Source: Chitinophagales bacterium
GTDB lineage: Bacteria; Bacteroidota; Bacteroidia; Chitinophagales; UBA8649
DNA length: 64,000 nt
Reading direction: 5' to 3'
Assembly: GCA_020635975.1 (NCBI GenBank)
Contig: JACJYT010000002.1
Location: 124,001 to 188,000, forward strand
Every line of letters starts with the position of its first letter. Positions within the stretch are counted from its first letter, which is position 1. Of the stretch, positions 45,897 through 53,790 are shown in pieces. The notes under the pieces are model-generated. The model searched no databases and was not told where the DNA came from. It was given only the letters and a program-made list of their open reading frames with translations. The position numbers and the translations under genes were made by a program.

Positions 45897-46949
45897 TTAA
45901 TATTTTCCTCCAAAACTTAAGGCACTTACCAAATCATCATCTAGAACAGGAAGTTTGGTTCTTTCTACTAGGAAGGAGGTTAACTCTGCAATCTCTTTAA
46001 AAATATAGTGCTTGTTCAAGGCTGCTTGAAGGTAGTCCTTTCCCGTACTTCCACCAGTTCCAACACGAGCACCTATCATACGATGCACCATGTTAATATG
46101 GCGAAAACGCCAAGTGGCCATTTGCTCGTCAATATCTAATAGGGTATTTAATAATTGATAAGGCATTTGAAGAAGAGGATAATCTCTATAAAGAATTATA
46201 AAGAGTGCAGCTCTATTTGCCTTAGGACTCAATCTTCTTTCTAGTTCCTCACTACCAAAACAAACCGCTTTGAAACGTTGAACGTTTTTCTTCTCATTTT
46301 CAGATAAACTTTCCTCATAGATTCGGATATAGTCTTGCCAAAAAACATGGGTATCATCCTCCGTTTTTGGATACCTTTTTAAGTAACTATCCCAATATTC
46401 GTCCCCACCCCAAAACGGCATTCTTTCTAACCAATCATTCAATAATTCGATAAAAGTTTTTTCCTTTTCTAAATTTTCAATAAAGGCCTTATCTTCTTCT
46501 TTTAATTGCGAAGTATAATATGCTTTTCCAAATCTTTCTTCCATCTTCAAACCTAAGACAGCTTCCACTTGCTTGAATTGAATACTCTGAAAGCCCGAAG
46601 CAGGTCTAAGCATATCTCTGAAGTCTAAAAAATCTAAGGGAGTCATCGTCTCAATTACATCTACTTGCTTAACTGCAATCTCCAATATTTTTACTACTCT
46701 TTTTAAGCGATGAACGGCAATTTGAAGATCTGGAGAAGTATCGACTATTCTTTCTTGTCCAAATATTTTAGCTACCGAAGCAATTTCATGTAAAATTTGC
46801 TTGAACCAAAGCTCATAACTTTGATGTATGATGATAAACAGCATCTCATCATGAGCTTCCTTCCCTGCTATCCTACTTTCGGGTAATTGAGCATCCAAAA
46901 TTTTATCTAATTGCAAATACTCACTATAGTATACGTCCTTATTATTCAT
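45897..46949 (-). CDS. kynA: Tryptophan 2,3-dioxygenase
   Basis: 350 residues with the TDO pattern. The N-terminal YSEYLQLDKILDAQ is followed by HDEMLFIIIHQSYELWFKQI, which holds a substrate-site His, and by the Arg of LDFLDFRDML. The proximal heme His lies in INMVHRMIGARVGTGGSTG. It is a cytoplasmic heme enzyme opening the indole ring of tryptophan to N-formylkynurenine. No other kynurenine-pathway gene is visible here. A perfect TAACTTTG element lies at 46967-46974. Confidence 0.95.
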   Translation of the reverse strand: MNNKDVYYSEYLQLDKILDAQLPESRIAGKEAHDEMLFIIIHQSYELWFKQILHEIASVAKIFGQERIVDTSPDLQIAVHRLKRVVKILEIAVKQVDVIETMTPLDFLDFRDMLRPASGFQSIQFKQVEAVLGLKMEERFGKAYYTSQLKEEDKAFIENLEKEKTFIELLNDWLERMPFWGGDEYWDSYLKRYPKTEDDTHVFWQDYIRIYEESLSENEKKNVQRFKAVCFGSEELERRLSPKANRAALFIILYRDYPLLQMPYQLLNTLLDIDEQMATWRFRHINMVHRMIGARVGTGGSTGKDYLQAALNKHYIFKEIAELTSFLVERTKLPVLDDDLVSALSFGGKY

Positions 46950-46966
46950 TCTTGAATTTTAAAGAA

Positions 46967-46974
46967 CAAAGTTA
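46967..46974 (-). promoter_or_regulatory. TAnnTTTG promoter of kynA
   Basis: Minus-strand TAACTTTG, an exact match to the Bacteroidota -7 element, 17 bases upstream of the ATG at 46949. Confidence 0.55.
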
Positions 46975-47002
46975 AGCAAATTAAAATAGAGTGATTTAAT
47001 TC

Positions 47003-47458
47003 TTAAACTCCAGTTCTTTTTTCTCTAAAGAACTGCAATAGTATATCCTGACAAGCATCTTGCAAATAGCCATTTTCTATTTGCACTTTTTTAGGGAATA
47101 AGTGTTTTCCTGTGCTAATACAGCCATTGTTTTCATCACTAGCTCCATAAATTATTCTAGGAACTTGACTCCACACTAAAGCACCACCGCACATTAAACA
47201 AGGTTCTAAAGTTACATAAAGTGTACAGTCTAGTAAATACTTACTATTGAGGTATTCGGTCGCAGAAGTTATTGCAATCATTTCTGCATGAGCGGTAGCA
47301 TCTCTAAGTTTTTCAACTTGGTTGTAGCCCTTAGCAATAATCAGATTATTGTGTACAAGGACAGCTCCAACTGGCACTTCGCCTTCCATATACGCTTGTT
47401 GCGCAAGCTGTAGGGCTTTTTGCATAAAAAATTCATGGTTCTTCGTTTGATCTTCCAC
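47003..47458 (-). CDS. tadA: tRNA-specific adenosine deaminase / CDA-fold deaminase
   Basis: 151 residues. The zinc deaminase motifs are DATAHAEM (HAE) and LEPCLMCGGAL (PCxxC); an N-terminal FMQKALQLAQQAYMEGEVPV opening and a GCISTGKHLFP stretch fit TadA, which makes inosine at tRNA-Arg position 34. A free nucleoside deaminase of the same fold is the alternative. The start is GTG at 47458, sharing one base with the stop of the lipid kinase gene (TAGTG), so translation is coupled. Confidence 0.9.
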   Translation of the reverse strand: MEDQTKNHEFFMQKALQLAQQAYMEGEVPVGAVLVHNNLIIAKGYNQVEKLRDATAHAEMIAITSATEYLNSKYLLDCTLYVTLEPCLMCGGALVWSQVPRIIYGASDENNGCISTGKHLFPKKVQIENGYLQDACQDILLQFFREKRTGV

Positions 47459-48372
47459 TACGGCACAACTATTTTTAAGGCTTTTTCCAACAAACTTATT
47501 TCAAAACTTCCTATTCCAACCAATTCACCATCAGCCTCTGCTTTAACATGGAGGTGGTTTTTAGCTTCCACTTTGATATGCTTGCATCGCATCGTTTCTA
47601 CTTTTTCATGCTCTACATAACTGCCATTAAACAGCTTGTGTACCATAAAGATAATTTCGGTCTTACTCAAATCTTTGCCAATAGTTAAATCAAAGTAGCC
47701 ATCGTTAATTAGCGCATCTTTCGATAACATCATCCCTCCGCCAGCGTATTTGCCTAAGCCAGCTATCATCATATATACTTCGCCATTAAGAATTTCTTTG
47801 CCATCTACCTCGATTCGAAGTTCTTCAGCTTCGAACTTAAATAAACATTGCACCAAGCCATATAGGTAGGCGCTTTGTCCGAATTTTTTAAGCTCAACAG
47901 TATGTTCCACTACATAAGCATCATAGCCGATCCCAACAAAATTCATAAAGTATTCTGCTTCTCTATTTTCGCCATGTATCAAGCAGCCAATATCTTGAAA
48001 GTCGGTTTTCCCTGCCAGGATTATTTCAATGGCTTTATCGTAGTTTGTCGGCATATTGAAATGTCTCACCCAGTCATTTCCCGTACCAATCGAAATTAAG
48101 CCAACCTCAATTTCTTTGCTATCTACTTCGTTTTGGGAGAAAATTGCGTTAACAATATGATGCAAAGTACCATCTCCTCCTACACCTATAAATTTTCTAT
48201 ATCCTTGTTTTATTGCTAGAGATACTTGCTCAATATTTTCTCTGTGCTTAGTTGAAGTGGCAAAGTCGAAATCGATCTTGGCTAATTCTAGTTTTTCCTT
48301 AATTAGAGGCCAATCCCTTCCTGCTTTACCAGCTCCTGAGTTTGGATTTACGCTTACAAAGTATTTAGTCAT
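47458..48372 (-). CDS. Diacylglycerol kinase family lipid kinase
   Basis: 305 residues from the preferred ATG at 48372 (MTKYFVSVNPNSGAGKAGRD); an in-frame ATG at 48384 would add MQIT. The DAGK catalytic domain shows NPNSGAGK, the GGDGTLHHIVNAI nucleotide loop and IGTGNDWVRHF; the C-terminal half is the beta-sandwich of this family. It phosphorylates a lipid, probably diacylglycerol or a related membrane lipid, at the inner membrane. It overlaps the MFS gene by 8 bases and tadA by 1 base. Confidence 0.88.
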   Translation of the reverse strand: MTKYFVSVNPNSGAGKAGRDWPLIKEKLELAKIDFDFATSTKHRENIEQVSLAIKQGYRKFIGVGGDGTLHHIVNAIFSQNEVDSKEIEVGLISIGTGNDWVRHFNMPTNYDKAIEIILAGKTDFQDIGCLIHGENREAEYFMNFVGIGYDAYVVEHTVELKKFGQSAYLYGLVQCLFKFEAEELRIEVDGKEILNGEVYMMIAGLGKYAGGGMMLSKDALINDGYFDLTIGKDLSKTEIIFMVHKLFNGSYVEHEKVETMRCKHIKVEAKNHLHVKAEADGELVGIGSFEISLLEKALKIVVP

Positions 48373-49612
48373 GGTAATTTGCATTTAGTCCACTTAATTT
48401 TTTAAAATTAAGCAACAATATTAGTCCCCCTAAAATTACGAATATTGCTAGAATAAACATGGTTTTTGCAATATTTGCAGCTTCACTAAAATAGCTCAGA
48501 CTAAATAATCCAATGAAAATAATTCGAAACAAGGTGTTAATTACCATAAATACACTACCTGTTCTACCAACTACTTGATTCGGAATAACTCGAAAGATAT
48601 AAGTGGTGCGCATTACTCGTATTCCGGCATTGGCAAAGCCAATAAAACCATAAGCCAAATATAAGTATACAAGCTCTGTGTTGTAGCCAATAAAGAGATA
48701 CATCAATCCTGCAAGAAAACTTAAGCAGATAATTCCAAGTGTCAACTTATTTTTAGGAAAGATGCTTAAAATCAGAAACCCACTGAGTAAACTTCCAAAA
48801 GCAAAGCTAGCCTCTGTAATACCATAAGCGCCTTCGTTGCCATGCATGTACAAATTTATAAATATAGGCATTGTAAAAAAGCTACAAACCAGAATTGAGG
48901 CAAATACAAAGCCTGAGATAGCACCAAACAAAAGAATGAGAGGGTTCTCTTTTAAATAGCTAAACCCATCTTTTAATCTATTTAAGAAGCTACTTGCTTC
49001 TTTGCTTCTTTCTACTAAAGATTGGTAGCGAATATTACTTAACAGGAAGAAACCTAGTATGTAGGTAAAAGCATCAAGTAAAAAAATCTCATGCATTTCC
49101 CAGGCATTGAAATGAAATTGAAAGATGTTTCCTTCCATTAAAAATGCAGCTAAAGCTCCCGATAGAATAAAGGTTGCTTGCCCCTGAACTTCAAGGGCTG
49201 AACTTATGGTGCCGTAGCGATGCTTTTCTGTAATTTCTTGAGCAAAAGCATATAAGTTGGGGTAGTGAATATTGTAGATGAGTTTGGTTAGTATCATAAC
49301 CATGGCTGCCATCCATAAACTAGTGTTTTGTTCTTTCCAAGCTAAAAGCGCTATAGAGGAAATACCCAACAAGCCTATCCCTTGAATTCCAAGCATCACT
49401 CTTTTTCGGTCGTATTTATCAATTAGGGTTCCAGCATAAGGCCCCCAAAAAAGAGTCAGAAAAGAAACTAGTAAGAACAGTAAACCATATAACTCTGGTC
49501 GCTGAAGCTCATTGGCTATGTACCAAGGAATGGCGATAAGGCTAATTCCTTGTGAAACACCTGAAATGGTATTTGCGGCAAACAAGAGATATATGGCTTT
49601 TTTATTTTTCAA
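48365..49612 (-). CDS. MFS transporter
   Basis: 415 residues, about 12 hydrophobic helices, with the MFS cytoplasmic loop motif between helices 2 and 3 (GTLIDKYDRKRVMLG). It resembles the MFS_3/DHA-like exporter group. The start is TTG at 49612: an in-frame stop sits a few codons upstream and no ATG is available. It is divergent from recX with only 24 bases between the two starts. Substrate unknown. It heads an overlapping set with the lipid kinase and tadA. Confidence 0.85.
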   Translation of the reverse strand: MKNKKAIYLLFAANTISGVSQGISLIAIPWYIANELQRPELYGLLFLLVSFLTLFWGPYAGTLIDKYDRKRVMLGIQGIGLLGISSIALLAWKEQNTSLWMAAMVMILTKLIYNIHYPNLYAFAQEITEKHRYGTISSALEVQGQATFILSGALAAFLMEGNIFQFHFNAWEMHEIFLLDAFTYILGFFLLSNIRYQSLVERSKEASSFLNRLKDGFSYLKENPLILLFGAISGFVFASILVCSFFTMPIFINLYMHGNEGAYGITEASFAFGSLLSGFLILSIFPKNKLTLGIICLSFLAGLMYLFIGYNTELVYLYLAYGFIGFANAGIRVMRTTYIFRVIPNQVVGRTGSVFMVINTLFRIIFIGLFSLSYFSEAANIAKTMFILAIFVILGGLILLLNFKKLSGLNANYHD

Positions 49613-49636
49613 TTCGTAATTTTATAGACTTTTATT

Positions 49637-50107
49637 ATGAAAACCGAAGACAAAGAAAGGGAAATTTTTATTAAGCTATGTCGCTATTGTGCCTATAGAG
49701 AAAGGTCGATTTTTGAATTAAAAAATAAGATGTTAAGCTTGGATATACCTCCAAGTAAGCACAATAAGTTCATTAAAATTTTAGAAGAAGAAAATTTTCT
49801 GAATGAAGCACGCTACGCTAAAAGTTTTGTGCTCGGCAAATTTCGCAATAATGCTTGGGGAAGAATTAAAATAAACCACGCCTTGAAAGAAAGTAAACTT
49901 AGTGCGGAGTTAATAAATAATGCCCTTAACGAAATTCCAGAAAAGGAATATGAGCAAAAAATATCCAGTTTAATTTCTAAAAAAAAGCAGAAGTACAAAG
50001 CAAAAAACATATTTCAAACTCGACAGAAAATTGCTCACTATTTGCAAACTAAGGGCTTTGAGGCGAATTTGATTTGGGAAATTTTAAAACAAGATATACC
50101 GGATTAG
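49637..50107 (+). CDS. recX: Regulatory protein RecX
   Basis: 156 residues, rich in helices and Lys/Arg. It has the RecX pattern: CAYRERSIFELKNKML, FLNEARYAKSFVLGKFRNNAWG and KGFEANLIWEIL near the end. It modulates RecA filaments. recA is not adjacent here. It diverges from the MFS gene at 49612. Confidence 0.9.
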   Translation: MKTEDKEREIFIKLCRYCAYRERSIFELKNKMLSLDIPPSKHNKFIKILEEENFLNEARYAKSFVLGKFRNNAWGRIKINHALKESKLSAELINNALNEIPEKEYEQKISSLISKKKQKYKAKNIFQTRQKIAHYLQTKGFEANLIWEILKQDIPD

Positions 50108-50155
50108 AAAAGCTTCCAAAGAAAATTTTTACTTTTACTTTATATTTACTCCTCA

Positions 50156-51076
50156 ATGAAAGCAATTTACACGTATAGCTTAGTAATTCCCGTTTATAAT
50201 AGTGTGGATTCGCTTCGTTTATTAGTGGATGAAATTGCAAAGGTTTTCCGTCCAGAAGAATATCAAATTATATTGGTAGACGACCACAGCAGTGATAATA
50301 GTTGGGAACTAATGAAAACGCTTAAGGCTGAGAGCAAGCTAAATATTAGTCTCATTTCTTTAGCCCAGAATGCTGGACAACATATTGCCTTGTTTTGTGG
50401 CTTAATGCATGCCAAAGGGGAGTTTATCATTACTTTAGATGACGATTTACAGCATCGACCAGATGAAATTATAAAACTAGTTAACAAAGCAGTAGAGGAT
50501 GAGGCGGATTTAGTTTATGGTATTTATGAACAAAAGAAACATAGCGCTATACGTAATAGTGGAAGTAAGTTTTTCGGAAATATTCTAAATCGCTTTGCTA
50601 GTAGTCCTGCACAAGGATCCTCGTTTAAATTAATTCGCCGAGAATTAGTTCTGAAAGTAATTCAACATCAACATTTTAATTTTTATTTGGATGAAGTTTT
50701 AGCTTGGTATAGTGCTAAAACCTCCTATGTGACAGTAATTCATGCACCAAGATTGAATGGTAAATCGGGGTATTCCAATTTTAAATTGATGGAAATGAGT
50801 CTTCGACTCTTGTTTAATTATACGGTATTACCCTTAAAATTTATTACTTATTTTGGCTTGGTTTCCTCGCTAACTTCCTTTGGTTTTGGGGTATACTACA
50901 TTGTTGAAAAAATTAATAATGGTGCACAATCCGGCTTTACGGCAATTATCGTATCCATATTCTTTTCTACTGGTTTAATTTTACTGTCGCTCGGAATTAT
51001 TGGCGAATATATTAGTAGAGTTTTTCGAATTCAAAGTGGAAAGCCTCCTTTCAAAATAAAAGCTCTTATAGAATGA
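50156..51076 (+). CDS. Family 2 glycosyltransferase with C-terminal membrane helices (GtrB/ArnC-like)
   Basis: 306 residues. The GT2 catalytic domain shows YSLVIPVYNSVDSLRLL, ILVDDHSSDNSWE, and the acidic TLDDDLQHRPDEI with its DDD metal-binding site. Two membrane helices follow at about 232-260 and 268-292, the layout of ArnC/GtrB-type polyprenyl-phosphate glycosyltransferases. It likely loads a sugar onto a lipid carrier for surface-polysaccharide modification. Its stop overlaps the next gene's start by 4 bases (ATGA), tying it to an acetyltransferase. Confidence 0.85.
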   Translation: MKAIYTYSLVIPVYNSVDSLRLLVDEIAKVFRPEEYQIILVDDHSSDNSWELMKTLKAESKLNISLISLAQNAGQHIALFCGLMHAKGEFIITLDDDLQHRPDEIIKLVNKAVEDEADLVYGIYEQKKHSAIRNSGSKFFGNILNRFASSPAQGSSFKLIRRELVLKVIQHQHFNFYLDEVLAWYSAKTSYVTVIHAPRLNGKSGYSNFKLMEMSLRLLFNYTVLPLKFITYFGLVSSLTSFGFGVYYIVEKINNGAQSGFTAIIVSIFFSTGLILLSLGIIGEYISRVFRIQSGKPPFKIKALIE

Positions 51077-51603
51077 TATTAGCTTTTTGCGATTTACATC
51101 TAAGAAGAATAGATCAACAAGATCTTGAACTTCTACGCCAGTGGAGAAATGATGAAAAAATAACTCGACACATGTTTTTCAGAGATTATATTAGTCGAGA
51201 AATGCAATTGGATTGGTTTGCTAGTCTAAAAGAAAACGATTACTACTTTATTATTGAATACAAGAAAGCCGCTTTGGGCTTGATAAATTTGGCCGATTTT
51301 AATTTGGAAATGACTCGTTGCAGTGCAGGCTTGTTTATTTATAATGAAGCTTATTGGGGCGGACCTATACCTGTGCTTGCGTCCATATGTTTACTTGATT
51401 TTGCCTTTGAAAATCTAAAAGTTCAAGAGGTTTGGGCGAAAGTGCAAAAGGATAATTTAGCAGCGAGAAAGTATAATGAGCAATTAGGTTTTGTTATTGA
51501 TTCAGAGGAATGGCAGGTACTAAAATTGAACCATTATAAACAAATCACTAGTCGAATAAAGGCGACTATTCTTTCTCATTACAACAAAAAAAGCCGCACT
51601 TAA
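51073..51603 (+). CDS. GNAT-family N-acetyltransferase (PseH/RimJ-like)
   Basis: 176 residues. A GNAT fold with LHLRRIDQQDLELLRQWRND, GLINLADFN and the acetyl-CoA loop region KVQKDNLAARKYNEQLGF. This N-terminus (LRRI...LRQWRND.KITRHMF) is typical of RimJ/RimL-like and PseH amino-sugar acetyltransferases. The 4-base overlap with the GtrB-like gene suggests acetylation of a sugar that this pair installs, but this is inference. A terminator follows immediately. Confidence 0.82.
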   Translation: MILAFCDLHLRRIDQQDLELLRQWRNDEKITRHMFFRDYISREMQLDWFASLKENDYYFIIEYKKAALGLINLADFNLEMTRCSAGLFIYNEAYWGGPIPVLASICLLDFAFENLKVQEVWAKVQKDNLAARKYNEQLGFVIDSEEWQVLKLNHYKQITSRIKATILSHYNKKSRT

Positions 51604-51620
51604 AAGTACGGCTTTTTTTT
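51585..51620. terminator. Bidirectional terminator
   Basis: An inverted repeat with AAAAAAAGCCG at 51586-51596 and CGGCTTTTTTT at 51609-51619, extended inward by CACTT with AAGTA after one mismatch. Lies between convergent genes and ends in T runs both ways. Confidence 0.8.
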
Positions 51621-51637
51621 ACCAAGACTATGAAAAA

Positions 51638-52021
51638 TTAGTTTAAGCTCAATCTAACGCTAGGGTAAGATTTTTGAACGCCATTTTTATCAATGGTTTG
51701 AATTTTATAATAAGATGTAATTTTAGAAGGAAGAGGGTATTTGTCTATGATAACATTGCTGCTACTCATACCGTCTATGGCTTCTCCTCCTAAATATTTC
51801 ACTTCTCTGAAAAACTTTGCAGGATTATCGCTTCTCATAACAATAATTTCTGCGTACTCTTGCGGGTTTTGTAATCCCAAATTAATCATTACTACTCCGT
51901 TGCTTTTCTCAACGTTGTAAGTTACTTTGCCACCATTGTAATTTGCCTCTTCACCTGGAAGTGTGAAAGAGAAAAGAGCGAAACTGCAAACTGCGATTAA
52001 GATTAGTATAGAGTTTTTCAT
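51638..52021 (-). CDS. Small secreted protein, unknown
   Basis: 127 residues with a signal peptide (MKNSILILIAVCSFALFSFT) and a mature beta-rich domain (GGKVTYNVEKSNGVVMINLG; YYKIQTIDKNGVQKSYPSV). The strand pattern resembles a single fibronectin-III-like or Ig-like domain, but no family is recognised. No lipobox. It converges with the GNAT gene across a shared terminator and is divergent from the sigma factor gene. Confidence 0.65.
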   Translation of the reverse strand: MKNSILILIAVCSFALFSFTLPGEEANYNGGKVTYNVEKSNGVVMINLGLQNPQEYAEIIVMRSDNPAKFFREVKYLGGEAIDGMSSSNVIIDKYPLPSKITSYYKIQTIDKNGVQKSYPSVRLSLN

Positions 52022-52116
52022 AATTGTACGTTTTATATTCTCATTTACGAAGCTTCAGTAGTTTTGGTTTCAGTTTTTTTAAGAAAAACATAATTTTATT
52101 CCTCTTCAATATTGTT

Positions 52117-52124
52117 TATATTTG
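52117..52124 (+). promoter_or_regulatory. TAnnTTTG promoter of the sigma factor gene
   Basis: TATATTTG, a perfect -7 match, with only six bases between it and the ATG at 52131. Transcription would begin at or near the start codon. Confidence 0.55.
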
Positions 52125-52130
52125 TCTAGT

Positions 52131-52718
52131 ATGCAAAACGACAATACCATTAAGTTTGCAGAGTTGTCCGATAACGAATTAATCGATCGCTTTCGTTATT
52201 CTCATAATAATCAATATGTAGGTGAATTGTATACGAGATACGCTCACTTAGTTTTAGGCTTATGTATTAAATATTTCAAAGATCTTGAAGTAGCCAAAGA
52301 TGCTACAATGGGTATATTTGAATTGTTGCTAAACGAATTGAAAAGACATAAAATAGAAAATTTCAAAAGTTGGCTATACACTGTTTCTAAAAATTATTGT
52401 CTACAAGAATTGCGTAAAAAGAGTAGTTCTAATTCAAAAGAAGACTTATACAAGGTTTTTATTAGTGAAACTATGGAAACTGAGATGGATTTGCATCTAC
52501 ATAAGGAAAAGGAAAATTTAATTTTAAAAATGGAACAAGCTTTACCATCTCTTAAATACAATCAGCGCCTTTGCTTAAAGATGTTTTATCTTGAAGGTAA
52601 AAGCTATGCCGATATATCCAAGGAGTTGGAATTTTCCTTAAAGGATGTAAAAAGTCATATTCAAAATGGTAAGAGAAATTTGAAAATTAAAATGGAGGAG
52701 GCTAATGTCAAAAAGTAA
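52131..52718 (+). CDS. ECF-like RNA polymerase sigma-70 factor
   Basis: 195 residues from ATG 52131 (MQNDNTIKFAELSDNEL); the TTG at 52122 lies inside the promoter element and is not used. Sigma-2-like region at about 25-95 (YTRYAHLVLGLCIKYFKDL, EVAKDATMGIFELLL), sigma-4 at about 135-190 (YNQRLCLKMFYLEGKSYADI, KDVKSHIQNGKRNLKI). The sigma-2 region lacks the strongest aromatic core of classical ECF factors, so promoter preference is unclear. It overlaps the next gene by 14 bases, indicating a dedicated partner. Confidence 0.85.
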   Translation: MQNDNTIKFAELSDNELIDRFRYSHNNQYVGELYTRYAHLVLGLCIKYFKDLEVAKDATMGIFELLLNELKRHKIENFKSWLYTVSKNYCLQELRKKSSSNSKEDLYKVFISETMETEMDLHLHKEKENLILKMEQALPSLKYNQRLCLKMFYLEGKSYADISKELEFSLKDVKSHIQNGKRNLKIKMEEANVKK

Positions 52719-53790
52719 AGCACATAGTAGGGCAGAGGCATTCAAAAAGTATTTTCATTCGAATACAGATGCACAAGAAAAGGAGCTTATACAAAGTGAA
52801 ATTGAAATGGATGCCTTTGAAAAAGAGGCTTTAGAAGGTTTTAATACTTTGGAGAATAGTAAGCAAGTGCTAGCGGCTATGCAAGCTATTGAAAGTAAAA
52901 TTTCAGAAAGAACGGGTTTAGAAAGGGAATCAAAAATACAATTCCCCTTATGGAGGAGTTTGGGTATTGCTGCATCCGTTCTTCTAATAGCCTTGGGGGC
53001 TTTTACCTTGAGTAAGTTTGTGGAGAGGAAAGAGAATCAATTGGCGGTAAATACTGAAACTTCATCAGAAGGTATAGAAGTATTGGCCGAGGAAGAGCTT
53101 GTGGATTTTGAAGAGGATTCTAGTTTGTCCGATTTATCCAGTAATGAAAGCGAGGTGGAACAAGAGGCTCTAGTTAGTAGTAAAACGGATATTTTAAAGC
53201 CTTCAGAAGAGAAACTCAACAAGGAGCAGAAGATGGTTTCGACGGTGGTTTCCAGTCCTTCCCTTGCCGATGAAATGCTAATGGAAGATACTAAGGAGCT
53301 TACTCTAAATTTTTCCAATGATGCTTCGGTACAAGAGTCGGATAATGGAGGATATAAGTGGAATGATCAGGAGGAAAGAAGTTCTAGTACAAGTTCTACC
53401 ACTTTTAAACAAGAGCTTAGCTCACCTGCTATGGTAAACACTATCTCGAATGATTTTGAACTAGCAAAAGCAAAGTATAGTGCAGGAGATTTTAATAGCG
53501 CCATTCCTTTGTTTGAAAAAGCAGCTAGCAATTCTGAATTTAAGAATGAATCTAACTTTTATATAGGGATGTCGAATTTTAACTTAGGTCGTTCTAATAA
53601 GGCAATCAAAGCATTTGATGCGGTAATTGCATCTTCTTCGCCATTGAAAAATAACTCAAAATGGTTTAAGTCTATCCTCCTTTTAGATAAGGGACAAAGC
53701 AATGAAGCGAAAATCTTATTGAATGAATTGGCGAATGGAAGTTCTACTTTTAAGCAACAAGCTATTGATAAGCTTAAAAGTTTAGATTAA
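52705..53790 (+). CDS. Single-pass membrane protein with C-terminal TPR, probable sigma partner
   Basis: 361 residues. A helical acidic cytoplasmic segment (about 1-92) precedes one membrane helix (SLGIAASVLLIALGAFTL, about 92-110). A long low-complexity Ser/Glu-rich stretch (about 115-245) and a tetratricopeptide-like region at 250-355 (FELAKAKYSAGDFNSAIPLF, FYIGMSNFNLGRSNKAIKAF) follow. It is translationally coupled to the sigma factor by a 14-base overlap, so an anti-sigma or signal-relay role is plausible, but it lacks the zinc-binding anti-sigma motif. It converges with the phosphoesterase gene, sharing stop bases. Confidence 0.7.
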   Translation: MSKSKAHSRAEAFKKYFHSNTDAQEKELIQSEIEMDAFEKEALEGFNTLENSKQVLAAMQAIESKISERTGLERESKIQFPLWRSLGIAASVLLIALGAFTLSKFVERKENQLAVNTETSSEGIEVLAEEELVDFEEDSSLSDLSSNESEVEQEALVSSKTDILKPSEEKLNKEQKMVSTVVSSPSLADEMLMEDTKELTLNFSNDASVQESDNGGYKWNDQEERSSSTSSTTFKQELSSPAMVNTISNDFELAKAKYSAGDFNSAIPLFEKAASNSEFKNESNFYIGMSNFNLGRSNKAIKAFDAVIASSSPLKNNSKWFKSILLLDKGQSNEAKILLNELANGSSTFKQQAIDKLKSLD

